Source: Flammeovirga pectinis (GTDB lineage Bacteria; Bacteroidota; Bacteroidia; Cytophagales; Flammeovirgaceae). From it: a stretch of 64,000 nucleotides of DNA. The notes below the pieces were generated by a model that was not told the DNA's origin, did no database searches, and saw only the letters and a program-made list of their open reading frames with translations. Shown here piece by piece: positions 51,887 to 61,594 of the stretch. Where the stretch lies: positions 372,001-436,000 of the forward strand of contig NZ_CP034562.1 in assembly GCF_003970675.1 (NCBI RefSeq). The letters run 5' to 3'. Each line of letters opens with the position of its first letter. The stretch's first letter is position 1. Both the position numbers and the translations under genes were made by a program.

Positions 51887-53219
51887 TTATTAAATCTTCT
51901 AAGTTAGAAACAATGCTAGTTCTAAGTGAAACTAATTCGTTATATTTTTCTTTATTAAAAAGTGATAAAGAAAAGATTCTACTATCTGAAGCAACCTTTT
52001 TATAAAAGTGATACATAAAGAAAGAAAGATATGTTAGTATAGGAAATACTAAGAATATACAGAAATTAGTTATGCCATTTATTGCTAGAAATTGATTTAG
52101 GATGTAGATATATAGACCATAAAAGATAGGGTAGAATAGACCACATAAAGTAATCATGTTTGCTCCCCAAACTTCTATTTCATCAGATGATTTTCGCCCT
52201 AAATATTTGGATAATTTATACGGTGTATAGTTAATTAACCAACCTACTATGTAAACAGGGAAAACAGTTAGAGCAAATATAAAATTTAATATAAAGTGCA
52301 CTACTTTTTTATTCCCTGAAGCAGATTTCCATAAACTTTGATCGCTTATTTTATAATCTGCTAAAAGGGTATTGTACTTCGTAATTTTATTGTCGATACT
52401 TTGAATAGTACTTTTACTAGAGTTGTTTATAATTTCAACTCCTTTTTTAAGATTATCAAAATATCTTTTTAGAGATTTCTTTCTTTCCCACCCATTAATA
52501 GGCTCTTCGTTTAGCATTACCAAAGCACTTTTAAGATTATCTTCCTCTTCTAAATCATTGAGAGTAAAATATCTTTCTAAAAGACGCTCTTTAATAATAC
52601 CTGTTACTCTCTTTGTTGCTTTATTGGGGTTCTCTTTATATTCTGCTTGGTAGTCTTTAATACATATTGCAGGTGCAACATCTATAGAAACACTAGGAAG
52701 TAATTGTGTTGCATGTGTATAATTTAAAGCTACAGGTACAATATGAACTCCTAAATTAAAATCGTTACTTTCTTCTGCTTCAAAACCAATACGTGCCGTA
52801 CCAGATTTTAAAGGTCGTAACTTTCGTTCCCAAATACTTGTTCCCTCTGTAAAAATTAAAAGGCATTGATTTTTCTCTAACGTTTTCACACAATTAGAAA
52901 ACATACTTTTATTAGAAAAACCTTTGCCTTGTGGTCCGTCTTGTTTACGAACAACTGGTATCATGTTTAATTTACCGAAAAACCACTTTTTAAAAGGAGA
53001 ATTAAAAACCGTAGACTTTGTTAGAAAATGAAGTGGCCTTTTAAAAGTTGTTCCCATTACTACAGCATCCATATGCATAAGAGGATGTGTAACTGCAAAA
53101 ATGAGTGGTTTATCTTTTGGAATATTTTCCCAACCGTTTTTTTCTACTTTATAAAATACAAGGTTAGTATAGATGTTTTTTATTATGCTTTTTATAAATG
53201 AGTATAATGTAAAGTTCAT
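51873..53219 (-). CDS. PlsC-like acyltransferase with C-terminal membrane segments
   Basis: 448 aa. N-terminal acyltransferase domain with THPLMHMD (His45 to Asp51; spaced H-x5-D instead of the common H-x4-D), IFTEGTSI and an IVPVALNYTH strand. About three membrane segments lie in the last ~130 residues. It is of the lysophospholipid acyltransferase type; acceptor unknown. It follows the exonuclease-BRCT gene by 11 bp. Confidence 0.78.
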   Translation of the reverse strand: MNFTLYSFIKSIIKNIYTNLVFYKVEKNGWENIPKDKPLIFAVTHPLMHMDAVVMGTTFKRPLHFLTKSTVFNSPFKKWFFGKLNMIPVVRKQDGPQGKGFSNKSMFSNCVKTLEKNQCLLIFTEGTSIWERKLRPLKSGTARIGFEAEESNDFNLGVHIVPVALNYTHATQLLPSVSIDVAPAICIKDYQAEYKENPNKATKRVTGIIKERLLERYFTLNDLEEEDNLKSALVMLNEEPINGWERKKSLKRYFDNLKKGVEIINNSSKSTIQSIDNKITKYNTLLADYKISDQSLWKSASGNKKVVHFILNFIFALTVFPVYIVGWLINYTPYKLSKYLGRKSSDEIEVWGANMITLCGLFYPIFYGLYIYILNQFLAINGITNFCIFLVFPILTYLSFFMYHFYKKVASDSRIFSLSLFNKEKYNELVSLRTSIVSNLEDLINEHK

Positions 53220-53230
53220 ACGGAGTAGCT

Positions 53231-54070
53231 TTAAGAATTTACTATAGAGAGAATTTCTTTTAATTCTTGCTCTTTCAGAATTTGAATACCTTTTCCTTGT
53301 TGGTTTAAAGAACTTACTTTCTGTAATTTACTTGGTCCAGGGTCTTCCCCAACCATCACTAAATTAGTCTGACCAGATATATTTGTATTTATTTTAGCGC
53401 CTAAACCTTTTAAAATAGTCGCTAATTCTAATCTATCCCAAGCATCAAAAACACCTGTAATAACAACTTTTTGTCTGTAAAAAGGACTATCAGGGTCGGC
53501 ATTATCAAAATCAGGTCTTAATATTTCTCCCGATAGTTGAGTGCGGTATGGTGCAGTTTTTTTCTTCTTTTTAAAAGGATTTTTCTCAAAAACAGGAAGT
53601 TGCTTTTCAGAAAGTAACTCAATATACATTTTTGCACATGCTTCTGCATCTGCTAGAGCATCGTGGTGTTTTAATTCCCAACCATACGTATAGCAAATAT
53701 CATCTAAAGCAGCACCTGTGAGTTTATAAGTACAGTCGTAGTCAAATGTAGGAATATCGAGATCATACAGTTCTAGTGTTTGTTCTAGTGCAGACACATC
53801 AAAACCAGCATTATGAGCAACAATAAGTTGACCTTCAATATAGGGCTTCATCTCGTCCCAGATATCAAATAAGCTAGGTGCATTGGCCGTCATTTCTGCC
53901 GTAATTCCATGAATTGTAGTATTAAAAGCATGGTACCTATTATCGGGCGGACGAATTAATGATTCGTACCTGTCTATAATAACACCATTCTTTACACGTA
54001 CAATACCCACTTGGCAAATACTCCATCTAGCACCGTGTGCCGTTTCAAAATCTATTGCTGTAAACTCCAT
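53231..54070 (-). CDS. DnaQ-like exonuclease with C-terminal BRCT domain
   Basis: 279 aa. DEDDh exonuclease: IDFETA (Asp7, Glu9), HNAGFD and HDALADAEACAKMY. Residues ~195-275 form a BRCT domain (VVITGVFDAWDRLELATILKGLGAKINTNISGQTNLVMVG), as in DNA ligase LigA. The fusion is known in Bacteroidota and suggests a DNA-repair exonuclease recruited to damaged DNA. First gene of the unit that runs to 48896, with a promoter element at 54142. Confidence 0.88.
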   Translation of the reverse strand: MEFTAIDFETAHGARWSICQVGIVRVKNGVIIDRYESLIRPPDNRYHAFNTTIHGITAEMTANAPSLFDIWDEMKPYIEGQLIVAHNAGFDVSALEQTLELYDLDIPTFDYDCTYKLTGAALDDICYTYGWELKHHDALADAEACAKMYIELLSEKQLPVFEKNPFKKKKKTAPYRTQLSGEILRPDFDNADPDSPFYRQKVVITGVFDAWDRLELATILKGLGAKINTNISGQTNLVMVGEDPGPSKLQKVSSLNQQGKGIQILKEQELKEILSIVNS

Positions 54071-54141
54071 TTATTCTATTTCCTCTTCTGAACCCCCAAA
54101 GTTCAGCATTTCTTTTGATCATTAGTAATGAACTTAATCAG

Positions 54142-54149
54142 CAAATGTA
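54142..54149 (-). promoter_or_regulatory. -7 promoter element for the DnaQ-BRCT unit
   Basis: Minus-strand TACATTTG matches TAnnTTTG, 71 bp before the ATG. A small hairpin CTGAAC/GTTCAG (54088-54106) lies in the leader. Confidence 0.45.
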
Positions 54150-54186
54150 AGTATTAAGAAAGATTAAGTTGTATTTTAATTTAAAC

Positions 54187-54221
54187 AAAAAAAATCACCT
54201 TACTTTTTTTGGTAAGGTGAT
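54187..54221 (-). terminator. Terminator after the T9SS protein gene
   Basis: ATCACCTTAC (54194-54203) pairs with GTAAGGTGAT (54212-54221). The A run at 54187-54193 gives a minus-strand U tract. Confidence 0.88.
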
Positions 54222-54247
54222 CATTAGAAATGTATTCAATACTACAT

Positions 54248-55432
54248 TTACTGCTGAATATATCTTTTTACTACTTTTTCATTTCCTGATTGAATAATTA
54301 TTAAATAATTACCAGGGTATAAAGTTGTTCTAGTTTCTAAATTATACAATAAACTTTCTGGAGAGTCTTTAATTGTATCTTGGTAGATCATTCTTCCAGA
54401 TTTATCAATTACACTAAGTTCAATACTGTTTCCTAGCGATAAACCATCTATTTGTATTTTAGAACTTTCTGTTGATGGGTTAGGAAATACATTGGCTGTT
54501 AATGTTTTCTCTACTCCGTTTGGAAAAACAGTTAACGGACCAAACTCTTCGTAAGCTTCATCAAAATCAACCTGTACCAATTTATAGTAGGTAACAGCGG
54601 TTAATAAATCGTTATCTACAAATTTATAATCTCTTTTTACATTAGAATTACCTGCAGCTTCTATAGTTGCTAGTACCTCCCAATTTCTTTTATCGTTAGA
54701 TCGCATTACATCAAAATGAGATGCATTTTGTTCTGATGCTGTAGACCAAGTAAGTGTTGTGTTGTTTGGATTTACTGTTGCTTCGAAAGAGATTAGTTCT
54801 ACTGGGAGGTCTGTAACATAGTTTGGACCAAGCTCATTAGTAAGAATAGTTGTTAAATCAGGCTTGTCCTCGTATTCAGTAATATCATTTTCTATAGCAG
54901 CATTTCCAGTAACGTCATTTACATTTACTGAAACATCACTTACAGTACCATTTACATATGGTAACCTAGCCTTATTTGTACCTGTGATTGTACCTGATCC
55001 AGTTACATTACCTAAAATTATTAAGGATGGAGCTTCACCACTTTCACTTCCTCCTCCATTTATTGTAATACTCCCTGAGTTACTAAAAATAACATTTCCT
55101 CTTATAATAAGAACTGAATATTGATCAAGAATAAGGGATGAATTATTAATGTATAAATCACCTTCAATTATACTATAGATATCTTCAAAATGTGCGTCAT
55201 TTACTTTTGTGTTTGTCGTAATTACATTTAAAGTGGCTGAATTTTGAATAGTTACATCTCCACTATTTTTATCTTTGTCACTTCTGTACACGTCTGAGTC
55301 AGAATTTCCACTTTTACCAATTGTACTTGAAAAACCATCATAGATATCAAATACTAATCCTTCTTGAGCTAAAAGTTTTTTTTGCGGATGAAAAAATGAA
55401 ATTATTAATAATAATGTAAAGAATTTATGCAT
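54248..55432 (-). CDS. Secreted beta-helix/Fn3-like protein with T9SS sorting domain
   Basis: 394 aa from the ATG at 55432 (a longer frame to 55477 adds 15 residues before the signal peptide). Signal peptide ends near KKLLAQ. Residues ~60-175 are a short beta-helix-like region (DLYINNSSLILDQYSVLIIRG), then an Fn3-like domain (VELISFEATVNPNNTTLTWST). The last ~80 residues, from VFPNPSTESS to YIQQ, are a type A T9SS sorting domain. Exported to the cell surface. Role unknown. Confidence 0.82.
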   Translation of the reverse strand: MHKFFTLLLIISFFHPQKKLLAQEGLVFDIYDGFSSTIGKSGNSDSDVYRSDKDKNSGDVTIQNSATLNVITTNTKVNDAHFEDIYSIIEGDLYINNSSLILDQYSVLIIRGNVIFSNSGSITINGGGSESGEAPSLIILGNVTGSGTITGTNKARLPYVNGTVSDVSVNVNDVTGNAAIENDITEYEDKPDLTTILTNELGPNYVTDLPVELISFEATVNPNNTTLTWSTASEQNASHFDVMRSNDKRNWEVLATIEAAGNSNVKRDYKFVDNDLLTAVTYYKLVQVDFDEAYEEFGPLTVFPNGVEKTLTANVFPNPSTESSKIQIDGLSLGNSIELSVIDKSGRMIYQDTIKDSPESLLYNLETRTTLYPGNYLIIIQSGNEKVVKRYIQQ

Positions 55433-55818
55433 AATGTAATATTTAAAGTCTAAGTCGTATTTTTTTAGAAGATTCAAAGTTTAATTTCTTCCTTGGGTAA
55501 CGTAATATTGGGGAATTAGGCTTAGAATATATTACTGTTTATTCCAATTATGAAGAAGAATCTTTATTAAGTGCAAATAAACGTAAACTAATTTTACTTT
55601 CAAATTGTTTTACTAACTATTATTTAGTTGATGTAGGTTTTTCTTGTAGGATGGTAAATTATTTGGAACTTTTTGCTTACCAGGCATTTAAGTGAATTTT
55701 CGTTCATTAATTTATAATGTTATAGGATTGTTGAAAATATTCTTTTTTAAGCCAATTTTCTCATATACCAATCTTTTGATTTATCTTACTATCTCATCTT
55801 TCAATCAATAAAACTATT
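55433..55818. other. Intergenic region, 386 bp
   Basis: Divergent gap between the T9SS protein and DUF1304 genes. AT-rich. I see no gene, no hairpin terminator and no exact Bacteroidota promoter. Confidence 0.4.
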
Positions 55819-56181
55819 ATGCAAATTATTATTTCTATTCTAATTGTTATTGTCGCTCTTTTACATCTTTATTTTCTTTATTTTGAAATGTTTGCTTGGG
55901 AAACAAAAGGGAGAAAAGTATTTAATAAATTCCCTAAAGAGCTATTTGCTAGCACTAAAGAAATGGCTGCAAACCAAGGGTTGTATAATGGTTTTTTGGC
56001 AGCGGGTTTAATTTGGTCACTATTTATTACATCTGTAGAATGGGCTGATAACGTAGCATTATTCTTTTTAAGTTGCGTTACAGTGGCAGGGCTTTATGGG
56101 GCATATTCAGTAGATAAAAAGATATTCTTTATACAAGGGATTCCTGCCGTAATTACAATTCTATTAATTGTGTTTAAATAA
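55819..56181 (+). CDS. DUF1304 small membrane protein
   Basis: 120 aa with four membrane segments, starting MQIIISILIVIVALLHLYFLYFEMFAWETKGRKVF, the typical DUF1304 start. Function of the family is unknown. The stop codon region overlaps the ATG of the uracil-DNA glycosylase gene by 1 bp. Confidence 0.85.
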   Translation: MQIIISILIVIVALLHLYFLYFEMFAWETKGRKVFNKFPKELFASTKEMAANQGLYNGFLAAGLIWSLFITSVEWADNVALFFLSCVTVAGLYGAYSVDKKIFFIQGIPAVITILLIVFK

Positions 56182-56756
56182 TGGAAACTTTAACCCAAAA
56201 AATAAAGAAATGCCAATTATGTGCAGGTAGTATTCCAAACCCACCAAATCCTGTATTTTCATTTCATCCAAAATGTAAGATTATTATTGTAGGGCAAGCA
56301 CCGGGGGCAGTTGTAGACAGAACGGGTATTCCATGGGATGATAAGAGTGGAGAAAACCTGCGTAAATGGATGGAGATCTCTAATGAAGATTTTTATAACA
56401 AAGAAACTATAGCTATTCTACCAATGGGATTCTGTTTTCCGGGTACTGGCAAATCTGGTGATCTACCTCCTAGAAAAGAATGTGCACCGAAATGGCATAC
56501 TGAGGTTCTTCCTTTAATGCCCAAGGTTGAACTAATTGTTCTAGTGGGTAAATATGCTCAAGATTATTACTTGAAAGGTATATCAAAAAGAAACCTTACA
56601 GAGACGGTGAAAAACTATACAGAATACTTACCTAAATTCTTTGTTTTACCTCATCCTTCACCAAGAAACAATATTTGGATGAAGAAAAATGCTTGGTTTA
56701 AAGAAGACGTTCTTCCTACATTTAAGTTATTAATTCATTCAATTTTACAAAAATGA
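56181..56756 (+). CDS. Uracil-DNA glycosylase family protein
   Basis: 191 aa. UDG superfamily motifs: IIIVGQAPGAVVDRTGIPWDD (motif 1, with GQAPG), IAILPMGFCFPG, and HPSPRNNIW (motif 2). CxxC-type cysteines near the N-terminus (CQLCAG) suggest an Fe-S or zinc site as in family 4/5 but the spacing is not complete. It removes uracil or related bases from DNA. Overlaps the GNAT gene by 4 bp: translationally coupled. Confidence 0.8.
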   Translation: METLTQKIKKCQLCAGSIPNPPNPVFSFHPKCKIIIVGQAPGAVVDRTGIPWDDKSGENLRKWMEISNEDFYNKETIAILPMGFCFPGTGKSGDLPPRKECAPKWHTEVLPLMPKVELIVLVGKYAQDYYLKGISKRNLTETVKNYTEYLPKFFVLPHPSPRNNIWMKKNAWFKEDVLPTFKLLIHSILQK

Positions 56757-57277
56757 AATTAGAAACCAACCGCTTAATTATAAGGTCAATTGATTTAAAT
56801 GACGCACCAGAATTATTTGCGTACAGATCTGATAGTGAAGCCAACAAATACCAAAGTTTTATTCCTGTAGTAATCAAAGAAGTGGAACAATTTATAGAAA
56901 GGAACCCAAGAGAATTTAATAAGTCGGATACGTGGTTTCAATTGGGTATGTGTAAAAAAGGCGAACATAAATTGATTGGTGATATAGGTATTCATTTTAT
57001 TGATAATGAGCAAATTGAGATAGGCATTACCTTATCAAAAGAAGAACAAAGAAAAGGATTTGCTAAAGAAGCTCTAACTGTATTATTTGATTTGCTTTTT
57101 AAGGAATTAAACAAACACAGAATAACGGCATCTATAGATCCTGCTAATCTTGGTTCTCTTAAATTGATGGAAACATTAGGAATGCGAAAAGAGGCACATC
57201 ATAAAGAAAGCTTGTTTTTTAAAGGAGCATGGGTTGATGATATTATTTTTGCGCTTTTAAAGAAAGAATGGAAATAA
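56753..57277 (+). CDS. GNAT-family acetyltransferase (RimJ/RimL-like)
   Basis: 174 aa. Starts MKLETNRLIIRSID, typical of RimJ/RimL-type GNATs; contains IGITLSKEEQRKGFAKEAL with the acetyl-CoA loop (Q/R-x-x-G-x-A) and ITASIDPANLGSLKLMETLGM. Substrate unknown. Fourth of a closely packed set of genes (4-bp overlap upstream, 4-bp gap downstream). Confidence 0.85.
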   Translation: MKLETNRLIIRSIDLNDAPELFAYRSDSEANKYQSFIPVVIKEVEQFIERNPREFNKSDTWFQLGMCKKGEHKLIGDIGIHFIDNEQIEIGITLSKEEQRKGFAKEALTVLFDLLFKELNKHRITASIDPANLGSLKLMETLGMRKEAHHKESLFFKGAWVDDIIFALLKKEWK

Positions 57278-57281
57278 AATA

Positions 57282-57848
57282 ATGGGAGAATATTATCATA
57301 CAGAACAATCTGTTAAAGAGTATATCCAGATGGCAAAGGATGTAAATAGCGAAAATTTAATCAGACTGTTTGAAAATGAACTTAAAAAAGGAGATGCAGT
57401 TTTAGAAATTGGTTCTGGTCCAGGTACTGATTGGAGTATTTTAAATGCTTCTTTTAAAACAATAGGTTCTGATTTATCGAAAGAATTTCTTCATCATTTA
57501 AATAAAGAATTTCCAAAGGGAGAGTTTTTGGAGTTAGATGCCGTTACATTAAAAACATCAATGAATTTTGATGGAATATATGCCAACAAAGTATTACAAC
57601 ATCTTACAGATAGTCAAATTGAATTATCTGTAAAAAGACAGGCAGCACTTTTAAATGATGGGGGAGTTGTTTGTCATTCTTATTGGTATGGAGAAGGTGA
57701 TGAAAACTTTAAAGGGATGTATGTGAACTATCAAGACGAAAAAAAATTATTAGAAATTTACGCACCTTATTTTGAAGTTTTGAAATTAGAAAAATACAAA
57801 GAATTTGATAATGATGATTCAATTGTAATCATTGGGAGAAAAAAATAA
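57282..57848 (+). CDS. Class I SAM-dependent methyltransferase
   Basis: 188 aa. SAM-binding motif I VLEIGSGPGTDW (~42-53), then acidic residue in GSDLSKEF and DGIYANKVLQHL. A small-molecule or protein methyltransferase; substrate unknown. Last gene of the DUF1304-UDG-GNAT-methyltransferase unit. Confidence 0.85.
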   Translation: MGEYYHTEQSVKEYIQMAKDVNSENLIRLFENELKKGDAVLEIGSGPGTDWSILNASFKTIGSDLSKEFLHHLNKEFPKGEFLELDAVTLKTSMNFDGIYANKVLQHLTDSQIELSVKRQAALLNDGGVVCHSYWYGEGDENFKGMYVNYQDEKKLLEIYAPYFEVLKLEKYKEFDNDDSIVIIGRKK

Positions 57849-57851
57849 GGC

Positions 57852-57888
57852 TAAAAAAAGCCTCTGATTTTATTATTAAATCAGAGGC
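57852..57888 (-). terminator. Terminator after cysS
   Basis: GCCTCTGATTT (57860-57870) pairs perfectly with AAATCAGAGGC (57878-57888). The A run at 57853-57859 gives the minus-strand U tract. It may also end the plus-strand operon. Confidence 0.85.
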
Positions 57889-57912
57889 AATCTATATATA
57901 ACTTAGAGAAGT

Positions 57913-59418
57913 TTACACTTCATCATAAGCCCATTCAATACCTGTCTTTGTGTCTTTTACTACTACACCCATACCTTTTAATTGGCTACGGATTGCATCA
58001 ACTTTATCATAATCACGCGTGTCTTTTGCTACGCCGTAATCTTTTAAAATATAGTCTAAAGCAGTAAAAAACTGATCTGGTGTTTCTTCTTTTAATCCCA
58101 ATACATCTTCTATAAAAGTGATGTATGTAGAGAGCATATCATTAAAAGCTTTTTCCCCCAATTGTGCAGCAGGAATATTTCCAGTATGAACGGCATTGAT
58201 TTTTTTCAATAAATTAAAAATACCAGCCATTGCAACTGCCGTATTGAAATCATCATTCATACCTCTGTAAATAGAGTTGATAATGCTCTCAATATTTTTG
58301 GCTTGTTTCTGGTTTACCTCAACAGTGTCGTCTGCCACATACTGCATACTTTTTACTAATCGTAAACCATTCATCACCTTACGGTAACCTTTACGAGCAG
58401 CCTGAAGTGCCTCATTAGAAAAATCTATTGTGCTTCTGTATTGCGCTTGTAATACAAAGAAACGAATAGTCATAGGGCTATACGCTTCTTCAAGTAACTC
58501 ATGTGTACCTGCAAATAACTCTTCTAGCGTAATAAAATTACCCAATGATTTACCCATCTTCTGACCGTTGATGGTAATTAAATTATTGTGTAACCAATAT
58601 TTTGCAGGAGCAACATGATTACATGCTTCAGATTGAGCAATTTCTGCTTCGTGATGTGGAAATTTTAAATCCATTCCTCCACCATGAATATCAAATTGAT
58701 TACCTAAATATTTTGCAGACATTGCAGAACATTCAAGATGCCACCCAGGGAAACCAACAGACCAAGGCGAATTCCAACGCATGATATGTTGAGGTTCAGC
58801 TTTCTTCCATAAAGCAAAATCTACATGGTTTTTCTTGTCGCTTACACCATCTAAATCACGCGTTCCTTCTAGCATGTCTTCTAGTTTTCTACCAGAAAGA
58901 ATACCATAAGGTTTGTTTTCGTTGTATTTAACTACATCAAAATAAACAGACCCATTAGATTCGTAACCATACCCAGCTTCAATAATCTTTTCGATCATTT
59001 CTATTTGCTCAATAATATGGCCAGTAGCACGGGGCTCAATACTTGGAGGAAGTACATTTAAAGCAGCCATATCTTTGTGGTATCTATCTGTATAGAATTG
59101 TACCACTTCCATAGGTTCTATCTGCTCTAACTTTGCTTTTTTCGCAATTTTATCTTCTCCTTCGTCGGCATCACCAACTAAATGCCCAACATCTGTAATA
59201 TTACGAACATAACGCACCTTAAAATCTTGGTGTTTTAAGTATCTAAAAATAACATCAAAAGTTATAGCAGGTCTAGAATGCCCTAAATGTGCATCGCCAT
59301 AAACTGTAGGCCCACAAACGTACATTCCAACAAATGGAGGATTGATAGGTTCAAAAAGCTCTTTCTTTCCAGAAAGTGTGTTATAAACTTTCAGTTGTTT
59401 TCTTAAATCTAGTTGCAT
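57913..59418 (-). CDS. cysS: Cysteinyl-tRNA synthetase
   Basis: 501 aa from the ATG at 59418 (the longer frame to 59454 adds 12 residues without family support). Zn-binding YVCGPTVYG, the HIGH-type motif [28 protein letters not shown] and the KMSKS-type KMGKSLGN. It charges tRNA-Cys. The C-terminal anticodon-binding region is of normal length. Confidence 0.95.
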   Translation of the reverse strand: MQLDLRKQLKVYNTLSGKKELFEPINPPFVGMYVCGPTVYGDAHLGHSRPAITFDVIFRYLKHQDFKVRYVRNITDVGHLVGDADEGEDKIAKKAKLEQIEPMEVVQFYTDRYHKDMAALNVLPPSIEPRATGHIIEQIEMIEKIIEAGYGYESNGSVYFDVVKYNENKPYGILSGRKLEDMLEGTRDLDGVSDKKNHVDFALWKKAEPQHIMRWNSPWSVGFPGWHLECSAMSAKYLGNQFDIHGGGMDLKFPHHEAEIAQSEACNHVAPAKYWLHNNLITINGQKMGKSLGNFITLEELFAGTHELLEEAYSPMTIRFFVLQAQYRSTIDFSNEALQAARKGYRKVMNGLRLVKSMQYVADDTVEVNQKQAKNIESIINSIYRGMNDDFNTAVAMAGIFNLLKKINAVHTGNIPAAQLGEKAFNDMLSTYITFIEDVLGLKEETPDQFFTALDYILKDYGVAKDTRDYDKVDAIRSQLKGMGVVVKDTKTGIEWAYDEV

Positions 59419-59695
59419 GTTCGCAATATTTATATGGATTTCAGCGGAAAGCACAAAGATGCAAATATTCTCTGATACAAATACAGAGAACTTCCTTCGA
59501 CTTTTACCGATAAAAAAGAATTCAAAAATTGATTTTACAGGGGGTAATTATCCTTGCACAGAAGTTATGCAAGTTTTGATACTGAGTATCAACAACATCG
59601 TAATAAGATGATATATCTAGGGGCGATATGTAAGATGCTTTTCATAAATTACCTTGAATTATACTTCAAAAGTAAAAAAAATAATTGATTAGAAA

Positions 59696-60388
59696 ATGAA
59701 AAAGGCATTATTTCAATGGAGTGGAGGTAAAGATTCTTCATTTGCCCTGTATAAAGCAGTAAAGCAATGGGATATCATAGGCTTATTTACGTCATTATCT
59801 AAAGAGTATAAACGAATTAGTATGCACGGTGTAGAAGAAGTGCTTCTCGATAAACAAGCTAAATCAATTAATTTACCTTTGTATAAAATGTATTTAGCAG
59901 AGGATGTTGGAATGGAAACTTATGATAGAGAATTGGGAAATCATCTAAAACCTTTTGTAGATAAAGGAATTGAAGATTTAATTCTTGGTGATATTTTTTT
60001 AGAAGACTTAAGAAAATACAGAGAAGATAAAATGGCAGAGGTAGGACTAAAATGTCAATTTCCACTTTGGGGAGAAAATACGCTACAATTATATAAGGAT
60101 TTTGTTAACGCAGGTTTTAAGGCAATAACAGTTGCAGTTAACGATACAATGGGAAAAGAATTTATTGGAAGAGTACTAGATATGGACTTTTTAAATGATT
60201 TACCTGAAGGTGTAGACCCTTGTGGTGAAAATGGGGAATTCCATACTTTTGTATTCGATGGGCCAATTTTTAATCAACCAATTGATTTTAAAGTAGGAGA
60301 AAAGATAATAAGAGAATATAATTATAAAGATGCAGATGGAAACGAAATCAATTCTAAATTTCACTTCTGTGATTTACAATCCTTATAA
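59696..60388 (+). CDS. Dph6/diphthine-ammonia-ligase-like ATP pyrophosphatase
   Basis: 230 aa. N-terminal PP-loop SGGKDSSFAL (~9-18), then MHGVEEVLLDKQA and GDIFLEDLRKYREDK, and C-terminal GVDPCGENGEFHTFVFDGPIF, the family motif of the adenine nucleotide alpha hydrolase-like group that includes diphthine-ammonia ligase. The bacterial role is not known. It shares a palindromic stop-codon site with the convergent gene at 60383. Confidence 0.85.
   Translation: MKKALFQWSGGKDSSFALYKAVKQWDIIGLFTSLSKEYKRISMHGVEEVLLDKQAKSINLPLYKMYLAEDVGMETYDRELGNHLKPFVDKGIEDLILGDIFLEDLRKYREDKMAEVGLKCQFPLWGENTLQLYKDFVNAGFKAITVAVNDTMGKEFIGRVLDMDFLNDLPEGVDPCGENGEFHTFVFDGPIFNQPIDFKVGEKIIREYNYKDADGNEINSKFHFCDLQSL
60383..60388. 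other. TTATAA palindrome shared by two convergent stop codons
   Basis: TTATAA reads as Leu-stop on both strands, giving a 6-bp overlap of the genes at 59696 and 60383. Confidence 0.9.
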
Positions 60389-61273
60389 TAAGGTTAATTG
60401 AGGAGATTTAGAGCAAGTTAAATCCGATAAGTGGCGTATGATAAATTCATGTAATCTTGTCGGTTTTTTATTTGCTATTTTTTCGTAGTTGTTATTCAGT
60501 TTAGTTTTATTCCTACTTAAACTTTCTGCGAGATAAAATATTAGAAGCTTATTTATTTCACTAGGTGTTAACCCTTTTTCATTTAAGGATTTTATGAAAA
60601 GCTTCGTATTTGGTTGAATCTCAATATCTCTAGATAATGCAGCAGTTAACTTGGCACAAACTTCCATAAAATCTTTATTCTCATCACCGGTTAATTCCAT
60701 TGTTGAGTTTTCAAAATTGGTCATATCATGCAAGATTTTGGTAATTACATACCCAACATTTCTGGCATCTATCCAATTAATTTTACTGCTGTAACCCGGA
60801 ATTGCAATACACTGATTACTTTTTATATCATCTAAAAAGAAAGTGGTTAAATTCTGCATAAAATAAGAGGGAGCAACAATTGTATACTTCAACCCACTTC
60901 TTTTAATTAGCTTTTCTACTTTATTATGAGGAACAAAAAAGCTGAAATTTGATTTTTTAATTGAGCAAAAGACAATCTCTTTTACGTTTTCTTTTTTACA
61001 GACCTCTAGGAAAGTAACAAAAGTTTTCTTGACGTAATTAATTGCTCTAGGAAAAACTAAAAAAACGGTATCAATATTTTTTAATGCACTAGAAAAAGTA
61101 CTTGTATCATTTAGATCAAGATAACGATACTCGTTTTTATCTTTAGTACTTTCTGTTCTTCCACCTTCAATAATTTGATGTGAATAGTCTCTAGAAAGAT
61201 AACGAATAACCTCTTGTCCAATAATACTTTTAGAACCAGTAATTAATATATTTTTTTCCTTTTTTTGCATCAA
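60383..61273 (-). CDS. NmrA-like NAD(P)-binding protein
   Basis: 296 aa. Rossmann start ILITGSKSIIGQEVI (residues 9-23), then VFLVFPRAINYVKKTF and TFLEVCKKENVKEIVFCSI. It looks like an atypical short-chain dehydrogenase of the NmrA group; the catalytic YxxxK is not clear, so a redox sensor is as likely as an enzyme. It overlaps the convergent gene by 6 bp at the stop codons. Confidence 0.8.
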   Translation of the reverse strand: MMQKKEKNILITGSKSIIGQEVIRYLSRDYSHQIIEGGRTESTKDKNEYRYLDLNDTSTFSSALKNIDTVFLVFPRAINYVKKTFVTFLEVCKKENVKEIVFCSIKKSNFSFFVPHNKVEKLIKRSGLKYTIVAPSYFMQNLTTFFLDDIKSNQCIAIPGYSSKINWIDARNVGYVITKILHDMTNFENSTMELTGDENKDFMEVCAKLTAALSRDIEIQPNTKLFIKSLNEKGLTPSEINKLLIFYLAESLSRNKTKLNNNYEKIANKKPTRLHEFIIRHLSDLTCSKSPQLTLL

Positions 61274-61594
61274 TACAATTTGATTTCAACTTTGAATTGT
61301 AAAATTAGATATTGATAAGGAGCATCACATTATATATTAACTCATATAAACAGGTTGTTAATCTTTTTTCAGTAAACATATTTAAATGTGAAAATTCAAA
61401 ATTTAGTACATGGTATTTATTGTAGGTTTATAGTATTATTTAAAGAATTTATTAGCGTAAATAGCTATAAAACATAGGTTAAAGGATTGATGTGTCTATT
61501 AATCTAATAATAAAATCTTACTTATGTTTAGACAAAACAAAAGCGACCTCTAGTATTTAGAAGTCGCTAATTTTATAAAAATGTTTGCTATTAT
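61274..61594. other. Intergenic region, 321 bp
   Basis: Between two minus-strand genes. It holds a hairpin at 61542-61568 that probably ends the oxidoreductase gene and an AT-rich stretch that must contain the promoter of the NmrA-like gene; no exact consensus seen. No gene. Confidence 0.4.
61542..61568 (-). terminator. Hairpin after the FAD/Fe-S oxidoreductase gene
   Basis: AGCGAC (61542-61547) pairs with GTCGCT (61563-61568) with an inner TCTA/TAGA stem. The A-rich left flank gives a moderate U tract on the minus strand. Confidence 0.6.

Noticed and set aside
59417-59611. 64-aa plus-strand frame in the gap after cysS
   Set aside because: It overlaps the start of cysS on the other strand, has no promoter or family and looks random.
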